From the NCBI GenBank assembly GCA_039029315.1, contig JBCCGK010000040.1, positions 27,559-91,558 on the forward strand: a stretch of 64,000 nt of DNA. Reading direction: 5' to 3'. The position numbers and the translations under genes are program-made. Of the stretch, positions 54,342 through 63,862 are shown one piece after another. Within the stretch, counting starts at the first letter, position 1, and every line of letters starts with the position of its first letter. Source of the DNA: JBCCCJ01 sp039029315 (lineage in GTDB: Bacteria > Bacteroidota > Bacteroidia > J057). A model generated the notes under the pieces. That model was not told the origin of the DNA and did no database searches. It was given only the letters and a program-made list of their open reading frames with translations.

Positions 54342-56525
54342 TTACTCTTCCACTACTTCTTCCTCATACACTTCATCATTCCCTTTCTCTTCCACTTGCT
54401 TTTCAGCCCCTCTCATTTCCAGCAGTTGAGCTTCTGTCAGGTTCGGGAACAAGTCTAGATCAGCAAAATAATCTTTCTGGAGATTCACCTGAACCGGATA
54501 CCCATTGCAATCAAATCCAGAATATACAGTGATGAAATCTGGTGGCACATCCTCATACTGAACAGAGACCTCATACATCACTTCCTCTCCTGGCTGAAGT
54601 TGTCCAAGGCGGTAGAGTTGATGAATCGCTTGTAAAGTATCTCCAGCCTGCAAGTCGACCAACATCTGTTTTTCAAGGCCAGAATCAGGAGAGAAAACAT
54701 ATATCCAGCTATGAGAAGCCACGGGATTGTCCTTCGGATTGCGGATGCTTAGCACCCAGGAAATTTGATGGGATTCCAGGCGACAACTTGGATCAAAATA
54801 GGTCATTCCGAGTTGTGGGGCCTGATAATGGACGCGATCAGGTTCTTTGTGATACCAACGCGATTCTTTTCCGCCATTCAACCAACCAGAATGTGCATAG
54901 GTAAATGACCATTTGATTTTTTCCAAATGCTCGGGAGAAACGTGGCAAGTCGGGGTCAATCTCAGCAGAAGTTTTCCATGAAATTCTCCATCTCCCAGAA
55001 TTCCATCTCCTCTGGAATTCAAAAAACTATCTTCCAGGTTCCATTCCAGGCGTTCTTCCTGGCATATCAGAGCGGTATCTGTTTCTGGCTCGGTTTCTAC
55101 CTCCTCATAAGTAAGCTCATAGACTTCTCCCTCATGCTCCAGGGAAAGAGAGCTGACTTCATAATGTGGGGGCAAAGTCATTTGGGCTCGCTTGATATGG
55201 CCAAAATAGCGGTACTCAAATGGAAATGGATCTCCCCCAGTAAACATGTCAGACCCACCAATGAGAAATCGGTAAGGTTGACTGATTTCCTGAGAAGGGT
55301 AAGAGACATTAATCTGACTGGGCTCTCCAAGCAGGAAATCAAAGCCCAATAGAGTGATAGCGGCATCGTGGTTGCCACACTGATGGACCTGGGAACGCTT
55401 GGTTGGATTGGCGACATCACTGAGATAAAATCTATTCTCAACTTGAGCGCGCAGGATGGAGTCTCCTAAATTTTTATGGACGCGATACAAGGTTTCCAGC
55501 CATACGGAGTCCCTTCCTTCAAATACATACCCGATAAAACTCGCCTGGGTTTCTGCAAGTTTCTCTGGTGTGATATCATAAAAGAACATCCTGTTCGGAT
55601 AATCTTCAAAGGTGCTTACTTCTATCTGGTCACAACGGAGATATCGCCTGAGAGACGCATCATAAATCGTGAGTTTGGCTCCTACAGGTTCCAGATTCTC
55701 GCCATGCTCAATTCTTGAACTGGCAAACCCATGCTGCCAAAAGGCAGGTGAGTCAATTTCAGCCACTACTCCCTCAAATAAGCCTTTCAAGGTATCACCA
55801 TACATCAATCGTTGTGTATGTCGATAAACATTCGGTGGCTCGGTACTGGATTGAGATCTTTGGGTAGCGAGTCCTTCCATCTGATCATTTAACTGCCCAA
55901 GGTTGATTCTTTCCAAATCAAAATTATAGAAGATCATCCCTCCCTCTGGACAGGTATTTTCCGGGCATCGCAATGTTACAGGAAATCGTTCGTCTTTGAT
56001 CAAACATGTTTCTGCCATACGGGCAGTAAGGTTCTGAGGAATCATACAAATGCTCAGAATTAATTCTCTTTCTCCGCTATTAACTCCTCTTTCTGAACAA
56101 TCTCCTCTCACAATTACACTCAATTCAGTGCCAGAGAAGAGCGACTCTCCATCGGCAGAATAATAGGCTGTGAGTTCACGAGAGAGCTGATCATACCGGA
56201 TATCATCCGGATGAATCATCCTCGTTCCTTTACGTAGGGTCCAGTTTTCCCATGCTAAACCTGCGGGTATTTCGCAACTTACCCGATAGGAACCATAGGC
56301 GTGGCTCTCATTGCTGCTTGGGAATGAGAACAAAAATGTTGCCGTTTCATCAGCATCCACATCTGGAGGAGTTTCTCCAAAATATTGGAAGTCATTGTCA
56401 GGCGATTCTGTTTCTTTGGGGAAAGAGAAACAAAATCCACATGTGCCTAAAATACCCACCAATAAGAAGAAAACTCTCAGCGAAGAGCAAGCCCAAGCCC
56501 AAAAGTCCTGGTAATCTGATCGCAT
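54342..56525 (-). CDS. Large secreted protein of unknown function with acidic tail
   Basis: 727 aa. N-terminal signal segment (about 12-34, SSLRVFFLLVGILGTCGFCF). The rest is beta-rich with many paired Cys (GDCSERG, RCPENTCPEGG, HQCGNHD), and has the look of DUF11-like, thrombospondin-like domains found in the N-terminal parts of giant Bacteroidota surface proteins (e.g. GDGILGDGEFHGKLLLRLTP; SCRLESHQISWVLSIRNP). It ends in a Glu-rich tail (EEKGNDEVYEEEVVEE) with no T9SS signal, so its route past the periplasm is unclear; it could be a shortened member of such a family. It converges on the end of operon B with a 151-base gap. No family name can be given. Confidence 0.7.
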   Translation of the reverse strand: MRSDYQDFWAWACSSLRVFFLLVGILGTCGFCFSFPKETESPDNDFQYFGETPPDVDADETATFLFSFPSSNESHAYGSYRVSCEIPAGLAWENWTLRKGTRMIHPDDIRYDQLSRELTAYYSADGESLFSGTELSVIVRGDCSERGVNSGERELILSICMIPQNLTARMAETCLIKDERFPVTLRCPENTCPEGGMIFYNFDLERINLGQLNDQMEGLATQRSQSSTEPPNVYRHTQRLMYGDTLKGLFEGVVAEIDSPAFWQHGFASSRIEHGENLEPVGAKLTIYDASLRRYLRCDQIEVSTFEDYPNRMFFYDITPEKLAETQASFIGYVFEGRDSVWLETLYRVHKNLGDSILRAQVENRFYLSDVANPTKRSQVHQCGNHDAAITLLGFDFLLGEPSQINVSYPSQEISQPYRFLIGGSDMFTGGDPFPFEYRYFGHIKRAQMTLPPHYEVSSLSLEHEGEVYELTYEEVETEPETDTALICQEERLEWNLEDSFLNSRGDGILGDGEFHGKLLLRLTPTCHVSPEHLEKIKWSFTYAHSGWLNGGKESRWYHKEPDRVHYQAPQLGMTYFDPSCRLESHQISWVLSIRNPKDNPVASHSWIYVFSPDSGLEKQMLVDLQAGDTLQAIHQLYRLGQLQPGEEVMYEVSVQYEDVPPDFITVYSGFDCNGYPVQVNLQKDYFADLDLFPNLTEAQLLEMRGAEKQVEEKGNDEVYEEEVVEE

Positions 56526-56697
56526 TCTGCCAAAGTTAGTGTCACGTTGACTTGATGTACTACAGTGGAAAACAATAGGTAAATGAGTACTTCAATGCCA
56601 ATATGATCTTTTTTTTCGTTGATAAGGAATTCTCTTTGATGAATCGAAGAATTGTAGGTTCGAAAGGAATAAAACTATGTATCAATGGTTCATGGCC

Positions 56698-58167
56698 TTA
56701 GGGGTCGAGGTCAACTGAAATTGCCTGTTCGCGAAATGCCAATTCCCATGCAGTATAAAAAATCAATCGCGCGACCCCCTCCAACCGGTCTTTGGATAAG
56801 TGCTTAACAATGTCGCTTGGCTGATGGTAGTCTTCATGATCTCCACTGGTATAAAAGATCACAGGAATTCCATGTCTGGCGAAGTTGTATTGGTCCGACC
56901 GATAGTAAAATCTCTCTGGATGCTTTTTTGAATTGTAAGTATAATCCAATTCCAATTGCACAAAAAGGGAATTTGCTTGTTCATGAATGGCGTGCAATTC
57001 GCTCGACAGCCAATTCGATCCAACAATAGAGACAAATCGTGGCGTGTCCTGGTGATCGTCATCCACATGACCAATCATGTCCATATTCAGGTTGGCGAGG
57101 GTTTGCTCCAAAGGGAAAACAGGATGTTTGGAATAATACCTTGATCCCAGTAGGCCTTTTTCTTCAGCTGTACATGCAAAGAATAATAGACTCCTCCTGG
57201 GTCGATATCCTGCTGCTTCTGCCCGCTTGAATGCACGAGCGATTTCAAGCAATGCCGATACACCTGCAGCATTGTCATCTGCACCCGGATGAATTTTGCC
57301 TCTCCTCATCCCCAAATGGTCATAGTGAGCGCTCAAGACGATCACTTCCTCGGGACGTTCACTTCCAGGAATATAGGCCAGGATATTATAAGCAGGCACT
57401 TTGATCTTGTCCTGCTCAATGAAGAGTTGAATTTTCAGACCGTCTTTCTTGGGAGAGATGTCTCCTTTATGCCATTTACCAACAGATATGTTCAGAATTT
57501 TTGCAGCAATATCAGGCGGAATCGCAACTACCGGGAAGTTGCGTAGCGCAGTTTGGGTGCTGGATAGCCGATATTCTGGATTGCGAGATCTCAAGGCAAA
57601 CATTCTTAACTGTCCGTCGAAAGATTCCTGAGAAGCAGCTGTGACTACCAGACATCCGGCAGCTCCTTTTTCTTTGGCGAGAAGGACTCTCTCGGGAATT
57701 TCCGAGATCTTGCATTGGATCAGCACCAATTTGCCCTTGATCCTTTGATCCTTGTACGCTGCTTCGTTTCCACTTCCGAGGTAACAGACAGTCAAACTCA
57801 GCTTACGACCTTTGGTGCTGCCCGCCCAAAAAACAATATCCTGAAGATGATCCCATCGCTTGCCTTTTCCCTTGAGCCATCCATTTTGGATTTTTCGGGA
57901 TTCTATCAGGATTTCTTGCCGGAAAGAAGAGTCCCCTTCTTCGGTCAATACGGGTGGAATCAATCCCATTGATTCAAACGTACGCTCCAGATAGGTAGCA
58001 GCACGTATCTCGCCAATGGTACCTGCTTCCCTTCCTTCAAGGGAATCAGCACAAAGAATAGTCAAATGAGGATGAAGGCCTTTCCAAAGAATACTATCGC
58101 CAAAAGGTGAAGGAGATAGTTCTTGGGAAAACATGGGAGAGATGAACAGATACATCCCCACCAACAT
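56698..58167 (-). CDS. M28-family zinc aminopeptidase with PA domain
   Basis: 489 aa from the ATG at 58167, preceded by AAGG and opening on a signal peptide (MLVGMYLFISPMFSQ); the frame is open to 58272 but the added 35 residues are not signal-like. A PA-type insert (about 130-250, KGKLVLIQCK...AKEKGAAGCLVV) precedes the peptidase domain, which shows the di-zinc set: SAHYDHLG, PGADDNAAGVSALLEIAR, TAEEKGLLGSRYY, NMDMIGHVDDD and a late EDYHQPSD. Export suggests digestion of peptides in the periplasm or outside. Single gene; its upstream region holds the MITE. Confidence 0.9.
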   Translation of the reverse strand: MLVGMYLFISPMFSQELSPSPFGDSILWKGLHPHLTILCADSLEGREAGTIGEIRAATYLERTFESMGLIPPVLTEEGDSSFRQEILIESRKIQNGWLKGKGKRWDHLQDIVFWAGSTKGRKLSLTVCYLGSGNEAAYKDQRIKGKLVLIQCKISEIPERVLLAKEKGAAGCLVVTAASQESFDGQLRMFALRSRNPEYRLSSTQTALRNFPVVAIPPDIAAKILNISVGKWHKGDISPKKDGLKIQLFIEQDKIKVPAYNILAYIPGSERPEEVIVLSAHYDHLGMRRGKIHPGADDNAAGVSALLEIARAFKRAEAAGYRPRRSLLFFACTAEEKGLLGSRYYSKHPVFPLEQTLANLNMDMIGHVDDDHQDTPRFVSIVGSNWLSSELHAIHEQANSLFVQLELDYTYNSKKHPERFYYRSDQYNFARHGIPVIFYTSGDHEDYHQPSDIVKHLSKDRLEGVARLIFYTAWELAFREQAISVDLDP

Positions 58168-58370
58168 CACAACCTTAATAGAGCAAGCATTACCTACAGA
58201 TCCATCAAAAATTTGGACACCCAAATCTTTGGGAGGAAGAAAATTTAGCATAAAGTAAAAGTACGCAAACAACCAGGATCAGGAACAGCTTGCCCAAAGA
58301 TCTACAAATTATCAACATAAATCCAGCCTAAATCACAGATTCTTGTCCGAAATACCATTACAGCTGCTCA

Positions 58371-58511
58371 GAGACTGTTTGAAAATCTGTCACTTATTTT
58401 TTGTATGCGGCTTTTTTTGTTCTCATAGCACCACTATGAGAACAAAAAAGAGCCTTGCCTGAGAAAAAAATACACGATGAAAATTCTCAGCACAGATTCC
58501 TAAACAGTCTC
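58371..58511 (+). mobile_element. MITE-like element, copy 1
   Basis: A 141-base element with about 20-base terminal inverted repeats starting GAGACTGTTT (17 of 20 match), flanked on both sides by TCA, a plausible 3-base target duplication. Inside is a perfect 16-base hairpin (58413-58428 / 58434-58449, loop CACCA) made of TTTTTTGTTCTCATAG and its complement. A second copy lies inverted at 63863. No reading frame for a transposase. GAG ends with TNA duplications are reported for some IS5-family (IS1031-type) elements, so it could be moved by such a transposase; this link is an inference. Compared with copy 2 it lacks 20 bases between two GCG triplets. Confidence 0.8.
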
Positions 58512-58564
58512 TCAGATAATCAAAAAAAAACCTCCCTTCTGTTCAGGATTCTCCCAAAACGATC

Positions 58565-58610
58565 AATCCTTCATAAAATCCCTGTCATCTCAGGACCTTT
58601 ATGAAGGATT
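58565..58610 (-). terminator. Hairpin downstream of the GDYXXLXY gene
   Basis: Perfect 13-base inverted repeat AATCCTTCATAAA / TTTATGAAGGATT with a 20-base centre that can pair further (CCTG/CAGG). It lies about 47 bases past the stop at 58657 in the minus direction. The T-run after it is short (CGTTTTG). Confidence 0.55.
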
Positions 58611-58656
58611 GGCAAACAGATACTCATGGAAGCTCCGAAACTGCTAAAACAGTTTT

Positions 58657-59226
58657 TCAATCCTGAGCCCTTGATTCCATGAATTCAATGATGGGTGTGT
58701 GTTCGATATATAAGTCTTGCAAAATGGTCTCTCCTTCCAGAATCTTCACTTCTACATATACCGCATCCCTGTCTTCACGGCTCATCTTCCGATACAGCGA
58801 TTCTGCTTTTGGAGCCATAGCTTCATTGAGGTAATATCGGTCAAAGGGAATGTCAAACTTAATATGGTTCTTACTTATATGAATCAATTCAGACTTCATA
58901 TAGGCCCGATCCTCCGGAATCGTTTTGGTATAATCCGAAAAATAAGCGAAGCCTTCCTCATCCACATCTATCAAGATGTATATGGATTCTCCTTTCCAAA
59001 GATCCTCAGAGTCCTCATGTTTGGAGAGACGCCTTTGATCAAATCCAAGTACCATCGACCGGCCTGTAAATGGATTAAAGGGATCTTTGGGTCTGGTCCT
59101 GAAGCGATAGGTTTCTCCTTGATCCAGGCGCCACTCATATTCGAGAATCATATAAGCTGGAACAGCCAAATACGTCGCCATGGCCAGAACAAAGAATATA
59201 ATTCGAATGGTTGATTGATTACGCAT
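58657..59226 (-). CDS. GDYXXLXY-family protein, motif degenerate
   Basis: 189 aa. One N-terminal TM (about 8-28), then YRFRTRPKDPFNPFTGRSMVLGF, which aligns with the family RPVDPxxxxRGDYxxLxY signature but reads GRSMVLGF where GDYxxLxY is expected. Its start overlaps the end of the DUF2157 gene by eight bases, and the DUF2157-GDYXXLXY pairing is a standard one, so the family call rests partly on context. Function of the pair is unknown; membrane-bound. Confidence 0.75.
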   Translation of the reverse strand: MRNQSTIRIIFFVLAMATYLAVPAYMILEYEWRLDQGETYRFRTRPKDPFNPFTGRSMVLGFDQRRLSKHEDSEDLWKGESIYILIDVDEEGFAYFSDYTKTIPEDRAYMKSELIHISKNHIKFDIPFDRYYLNEAMAPKAESLYRKMSREDRDAVYVEVKILEGETILQDLYIEHTPIIEFMESRAQD

Positions 59227-60550
59227 GGGATAGGTTTCTTTTTTTGGATAAATACATGTTCACAGCAATAAATCCGGCACCAATAAGGATAAAGACGATG
59301 CCTTTGACCACAAACCCCAGATTGGCATCAAAGAATCGCATCACCAACAGAGAGGAGATGAATAACATACCTGTGTTGACCAGCCCTAGTTTCTCCTTCT
59401 TGATCCCATCCCACAAAAAGTAGATTCCCAGGGCCAATAGGTACACATTCATCAAAATCATTGGCAAAACATCTCCTGTCCCCAAGAGGCTTGCAGTTGA
59501 TATCACAAAGAGTAAGGGAAACAATGAAATAAACAGATTCAGTCGAAGACCATGGCGTGGGAATCGCCAATGAGCAATAAGCAGAAACAGGACAACTATT
59601 CCACCAAGAATCGAATTGGCAACATACCCGAAAAAGGCTCTGTCCCCTCTCCCTATAATCTCTGCCAACCCTTCTGGCATCAAATATTCCCAGTTCCCCT
59701 CAGCAAGAATCATGGAGGTAATGAATATACCTCCCACCGCCAAAAACTGAAATGGTTTTTGCCAGGCGTGTTCTGCAGCTGCGTAGAAATACCTGCCTGC
59801 GATATACAGCAAAGAAAATAGGAGGGAGTATGCCCAAAATATCTTTCCATCCCAATTAGATTCTACCAAAAAGGGAACAGAAATACACAATGCGATTCCA
59901 AGCCCCCACCCCAGAATCGTAGAACGCATCCTGGAGGTTTGTTGTTTCAGATTGATCCAAATGTGTGGCAAGACAGCCAATAGGAACAACCAATAATATA
60001 TCTCTGCTCCTTCAGATTTTCCCCAAAGACTTTGGAGAGACAAAAGCCAGGCAGTCGTACCTGCCATATAGAAAACAGCGCAAAGTGTGGAATTTGTCAA
60101 ATAGATGAGTGGAATGCTTAGTAGCATCCAGTTTCTCAAAAAATCTGTCATCGTCCCACCGATATGGTAGGTTTGAGCAATGAGAGATATACATGCGCCA
60201 ACCATCAACATCAAAAAGCCTGCACTACTTTCACGCCATGCCAAGGAATCTTTTTTTCTAACAAACCCATAACTAAATATGCCCATGGCAACAATCATAG
60301 GCAGAAAGCTTAATATGGTTTTTGTGGTTCTGCTGAGGTGCTCCCAATTATAGGCAAAAAGAGAAATAACGCCTGCACCAATCAGGACTGCACCAAGCAA
60401 ACTGGTAATCAAAAACACTGGACTGGAACCACGTTTCAATAATTGTGGTTCAAAATGACTCTTGAGTTGAACGGCTGTTTGTTCATCGATCACTTGTCGG
60501 TCAATCAAGTCCGGGATTTGCCCAAGCAGCCATTGGATATGTTTGTGCAT
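59219..60550 (-). CDS. DUF2157 family multi-pass membrane protein
   Basis: 443 aa. A soluble N-terminal helix bundle (HIQWLLGQIPDLIDRQVIDEQTAVQL) precedes about twelve transmembrane segments starting LLGAVLIGAGVISLFAYNWEHLSRTTKTILSFLPM, the DUF2157 signature. The C-terminal half (FLWDGIKKEKLGLVNTGMLF...LVMRFFDANLGFVVKGIVFILIGAGFIAVN) matches the second hydrophobic half usual for these proteins. Pairs with the following GDYXXLXY gene. Role unknown. Confidence 0.88.
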   Translation of the reverse strand: MHKHIQWLLGQIPDLIDRQVIDEQTAVQLKSHFEPQLLKRGSSPVFLITSLLGAVLIGAGVISLFAYNWEHLSRTTKTILSFLPMIVAMGIFSYGFVRKKDSLAWRESSAGFLMLMVGACISLIAQTYHIGGTMTDFLRNWMLLSIPLIYLTNSTLCAVFYMAGTTAWLLSLQSLWGKSEGAEIYYWLFLLAVLPHIWINLKQQTSRMRSTILGWGLGIALCISVPFLVESNWDGKIFWAYSLLFSLLYIAGRYFYAAAEHAWQKPFQFLAVGGIFITSMILAEGNWEYLMPEGLAEIIGRGDRAFFGYVANSILGGIVVLFLLIAHWRFPRHGLRLNLFISLFPLLFVISTASLLGTGDVLPMILMNVYLLALGIYFLWDGIKKEKLGLVNTGMLFISSLLVMRFFDANLGFVVKGIVFILIGAGFIAVNMYLSKKRNLSHA

Positions 60551-60644
60551 AGATAGATTTTCTATGCCTCAACGGACAATAGAATAGCAAGTTTCGATCG
60601 CCTGTACCAGATTTTCCTGAAAAAGGACTTTTGGGAAGCGGTGC

Positions 60645-63600
60645 TTATTCTCTACTATACCCTATTTTTCCCTGGAAAGGATTCGAGACCAAGGTTGCAG
60701 GATTGCGTTTGTTTGCCAGATAATCTACAATATCCACCAATGCTTGCTCTCCCATCGCCAAGTGAAGATTTGGTGTCATCAGGGACATTGGTAGTGGGTC
60801 TTTTGATTCGATCTCTGAGGTGAGAATGGTCTGAGTTAGGCCTCCCGGAATGCGCAATTCGACTTGAGCAGGATTTTCACTTACGATGTATCCGGTCAGG
60901 GTATTCCCTGCTTTGGTTTTGATCACATAGCCTTCAAATCCATGACTGATCCCTGCATTTGGATACATGATGGCACTAAACAAGGCATCTCGTCCTAGTT
61001 TATTGCCTATTTCGGATAGCGCAGGCCCAAAATCAATTCCTTCCTCATCCATTTGATGACAGGAGCTACAGTATTGCTTGAATTGAGTGGCTCCATGGCC
61101 CACATCTCCTTCCATTTCAAGCAGGTTTTGCAAAGAAGCAAATGCAGGTCCTCCAGCTGGCAGCTGATCCAAATATGCCATACCTACCTCGCGATCAGTG
61201 CCTCTTTGAGCCATCAGGAGTTGATTCGCCACAATGGTTTTCATTTCTTTCTCAAGCTCCTCCTCCTGTAATAAGTCCTTCATCCGCTCTTCCCATCCCC
61301 AACTCCATGCGAGGGAGACAATTGCATCTTTTCTGTCCTGAATATCTTGTTTTCTATCCAGCGCAAAGGAGTTGAGAATCGACTTGGCTTTGTGATGTCC
61401 AGTATGTTTGAGGACTTCAATGATAGCGGCTTTGTTGTCTGTTAGAATGGCCGATTCAAATAATTCCCATTGATTCCAGGACATCAGGATGTGAGAGGCT
61501 TTGACACCCAGCTCATGTGCAGGATGCTCAAGCACCATCTCCATCAAGGCAGCCGTCTCCTCAGTCAATTCCAATTCCGACACCAGAGTCAGGTAATCTT
61601 TTGTCCCGGCCAACTCTGGCAAGAGTTGCTTGACCACTCGCTTGACTTCAGGAGAGGACTGTGCATAGGCTGGCGTGAGGTGTGTCAACAACATCCGCTG
61701 GAAAGCAGTCTGATCCTTTCTATCCATTCCCAGGATAGAAACCAGCTGTGCGTCCTTATCAGGGATGGAATGAAAATCAGTTGCGCGGAGAAAGGGTGCC
61801 AGTTCATCTGCAGGCATATGCGGATCTTCCATGAGTCGAATGAGATAATCAAATGCCAGAGGGGCGCGAGATCGCCAGATAATTTGGCGGCCTTCCTTTG
61901 TGTTCCACTCATGTCCAACAGATGTCAGCCAGTTTTGAAAATATTCTTCTTCATGCCCCATCGCCCCGATTCCCAATGCTTCCAGGTACCATCTGTCTTC
62001 ACCATCGAATTGTCTTGCGAGAGAGGTCCAAATGTCTGCTGTTTCAGGGGAATGAAATTCTCTCAAGGCAATCGCCACCTCCCGCCGAACTTCAGGAGCG
62101 GGGTCTTCCGCCGCAGTAAGCAATATAGAGGTCAACGCATCCGGCATCAATTGTCTGGCTGCACGGATAGCCGTCAGCCTGATATTGGGGTCTGCATCCG
62201 ACAAAGCTGTTTGGACATATTCCGTGTTGATTCTTCCCAGCAGCCATAATGCCCTGGCCCGATGGCGAGAATTATTGCTCTTCCACAAATCAATAAGGGC
62301 AGATTCTGCTGTTTTGCCGAATCCATTCAAGGCAGTCCAGGCAAGATATCGCGTCGCATTATTTGGACTCTTTAGTGCTTCTACAGCTCCGGTTGGGCTT
62401 GCAACCTCAGGGGTCTGACATCTGTATTTTCCTCCATCTGGGCTTAAGCGATAGATTCGTCCTTTTTTTGTATCACCAGCCATATTTCCTCCTACCCCTG
62501 GATCGTACCAATCTGCTCCAAATACAGAGCCATCAGGTGCCACACAAATATCGGAAGGTCTATACCAATTATCCGTAGTTCGCACCAGAAGATTTTCCGT
62601 TCTGGCTGTAAAACCTGCTCCATCTTTTTGGACTGGATAAGCCCGCAAGGTGCCTGGTCCCGCATCAGCATGAAGGATCTGATTCTGGAAGACATTGGGC
62701 AAGAGCATGCCTTCATAGACACAGATCCCAGTTGGTGATCCTGATCCCGTGATCAAAAGGGTCGGGATCACTCCTGGATCATTTTGGTGCCAGTGTCTTG
62801 CAGGGATTTCTTTTGCCATGCCGGAGCGAGGGGTTCCCCAGCCTTTTCCTGTGAGTTCGTCCCGGAATCCAAAGTTGCCATATTCCATGACATAATTGAT
62901 TCGTACAGCCTTGTTGCCATCATCATCATTGTCTGATTGCCACAAGCTTCCATAGGAATCCACTGCCACTTCATAATTATTTCGAAAATTGTGCGCCAAT
63001 ACTTCAAGATTGCTCCCGTCTATCTCGCATCGGAATACCATTCCTTGTCGATAAGGGACTCCCCGATCATTGATTGTATGGCCAAACTTGTCTTTGATGG
63101 GGGTTCCATATTTGTCCAGGGCACGATGCCCCTGATTCCCATAATTAAAGTACAGTTTCCCATCTGGGCCAAAACTCACAGCATGGACCGTATGATCGCC
63201 TTTCTCATTACCCATTCCTGTAAACAAGGTATCGACATGATCAGCCACATCATCTCTGTCTTCATCTGTCAACACGAAAATCAAGGGCGCAGAGGAAATA
63301 ATGACTTTGTTGTCCAATACACAGATTCCCAATCCTCCATCGACAAGCACATCCTGGAAAAACTCCTTACGAATATCTGCCTGACCATCTCCATCTGTAT
63401 CCTCCAGAATCACAACTTTGTCTCCGCCTTCCTGATACAGGTTGTCAGGATTATAAGAAGGCTGGTAATTGACATTCTCGATATACCAGACTCTTCCTCG
63501 GTGATCAATATCTATATTGGTTGGATTGGCCATGAGTGGTTCGGCAGCGAACAATTGGGCTTGTACACCATTCCCTGCCTGAACTCCGGCTAGCGCGAAT

Positions 63601-63719
63601 TCTGGCATATGTCTTTCCGCTTCAGATTGCGGCTCAAGACTCATTTCTTCTCGGCTTGTATTACAAGAGAGCAAGAACAGGAAAGCAACTAAGGCGAATG
63701 AATAGGAGATGCGAGTCAT
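60645..63719 (-). CDS. PVC-type haem-binding lipoprotein (propeller, HEAT repeats, cytochrome c)
   Basis: 1024 aa. Lipoprotein signal peptide with lipobox LLSC (Cys19). A soluble-dehydrogenase-like beta-propeller (about 40-440) carries EDTDGDGQADIRKEFF, GLGICVLDNKVIISS, HAVSFGPDGKLYFNYGNQG and DICVAPDGSVFGADWYDPG. HEAT-like repeats follow (about 450-830), then a cytochrome c domain with CSSCH at 884-888 (FKQYCSSCHQMDEEGIDFGPALSEIG) and its distal Met in LPMSLMTPN. This matches the PVC-type haem-binding CxxCH family: membrane-bound dehydrogenase-like proteins that probably oxidise sugars or alcohols in the periplasm; substrate unknown. Single gene. Confidence 0.9.
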   Translation of the reverse strand: MTRISYSFALVAFLFLLSCNTSREEMSLEPQSEAERHMPEFALAGVQAGNGVQAQLFAAEPLMANPTNIDIDHRGRVWYIENVNYQPSYNPDNLYQEGGDKVVILEDTDGDGQADIRKEFFQDVLVDGGLGICVLDNKVIISSAPLIFVLTDEDRDDVADHVDTLFTGMGNEKGDHTVHAVSFGPDGKLYFNYGNQGHRALDKYGTPIKDKFGHTINDRGVPYRQGMVFRCEIDGSNLEVLAHNFRNNYEVAVDSYGSLWQSDNDDDGNKAVRINYVMEYGNFGFRDELTGKGWGTPRSGMAKEIPARHWHQNDPGVIPTLLITGSGSPTGICVYEGMLLPNVFQNQILHADAGPGTLRAYPVQKDGAGFTARTENLLVRTTDNWYRPSDICVAPDGSVFGADWYDPGVGGNMAGDTKKGRIYRLSPDGGKYRCQTPEVASPTGAVEALKSPNNATRYLAWTALNGFGKTAESALIDLWKSNNSRHRARALWLLGRINTEYVQTALSDADPNIRLTAIRAARQLMPDALTSILLTAAEDPAPEVRREVAIALREFHSPETADIWTSLARQFDGEDRWYLEALGIGAMGHEEEYFQNWLTSVGHEWNTKEGRQIIWRSRAPLAFDYLIRLMEDPHMPADELAPFLRATDFHSIPDKDAQLVSILGMDRKDQTAFQRMLLTHLTPAYAQSSPEVKRVVKQLLPELAGTKDYLTLVSELELTEETAALMEMVLEHPAHELGVKASHILMSWNQWELFESAILTDNKAAIIEVLKHTGHHKAKSILNSFALDRKQDIQDRKDAIVSLAWSWGWEERMKDLLQEEELEKEMKTIVANQLLMAQRGTDREVGMAYLDQLPAGGPAFASLQNLLEMEGDVGHGATQFKQYCSSCHQMDEEGIDFGPALSEIGNKLGRDALFSAIMYPNAGISHGFEGYVIKTKAGNTLTGYIVSENPAQVELRIPGGLTQTILTSEIESKDPLPMSLMTPNLHLAMGEQALVDIVDYLANKRNPATLVSNPFQGKIGYSRE

Positions 63720-63862
63720 TGGAGTAGTGGTTGAGTCAAACTAAGGGAGACTTGTTTATACCTATTTTTTTTTTCTCAGCGGGAATTGAGGAATGTGCAA
63801 AGCATTGCGGCAACCCACGCCTTTCCCAGTCAGAAGATTAGGTAGCTGTGTAAAAAATATAA
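63720..63862. other. Upstream region of the PVC-type gene
   Basis: 143 bases between the ATG at 63719 and the MITE. No promoter box of the TAnnTTTG type was found; a long T-run is at about 63767-63776. Nothing else seen. Confidence 0.4.

Larger units (their letters stand above)
58168..58656. other. Intergenic region carrying MITE and hairpin
   Basis: About 490 bases. It holds the MITE copy at 58371-58511 and the hairpin at 58565-58610, listed separately. No coding frame is convincing. Confidence 0.6.

Noticed and set aside
58172..58272. Extended N-terminus of the M28 peptidase
   Set aside because: Start at 58272 would bury the signal peptide behind 35 residues; the ATG at 58167 has AAGG upstream.
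62937..63593. Plus-strand frame of 218 codons over the PVC-type gene
   Set aside because: Antisense shadow; the propeller motifs on the other strand are unambiguous.
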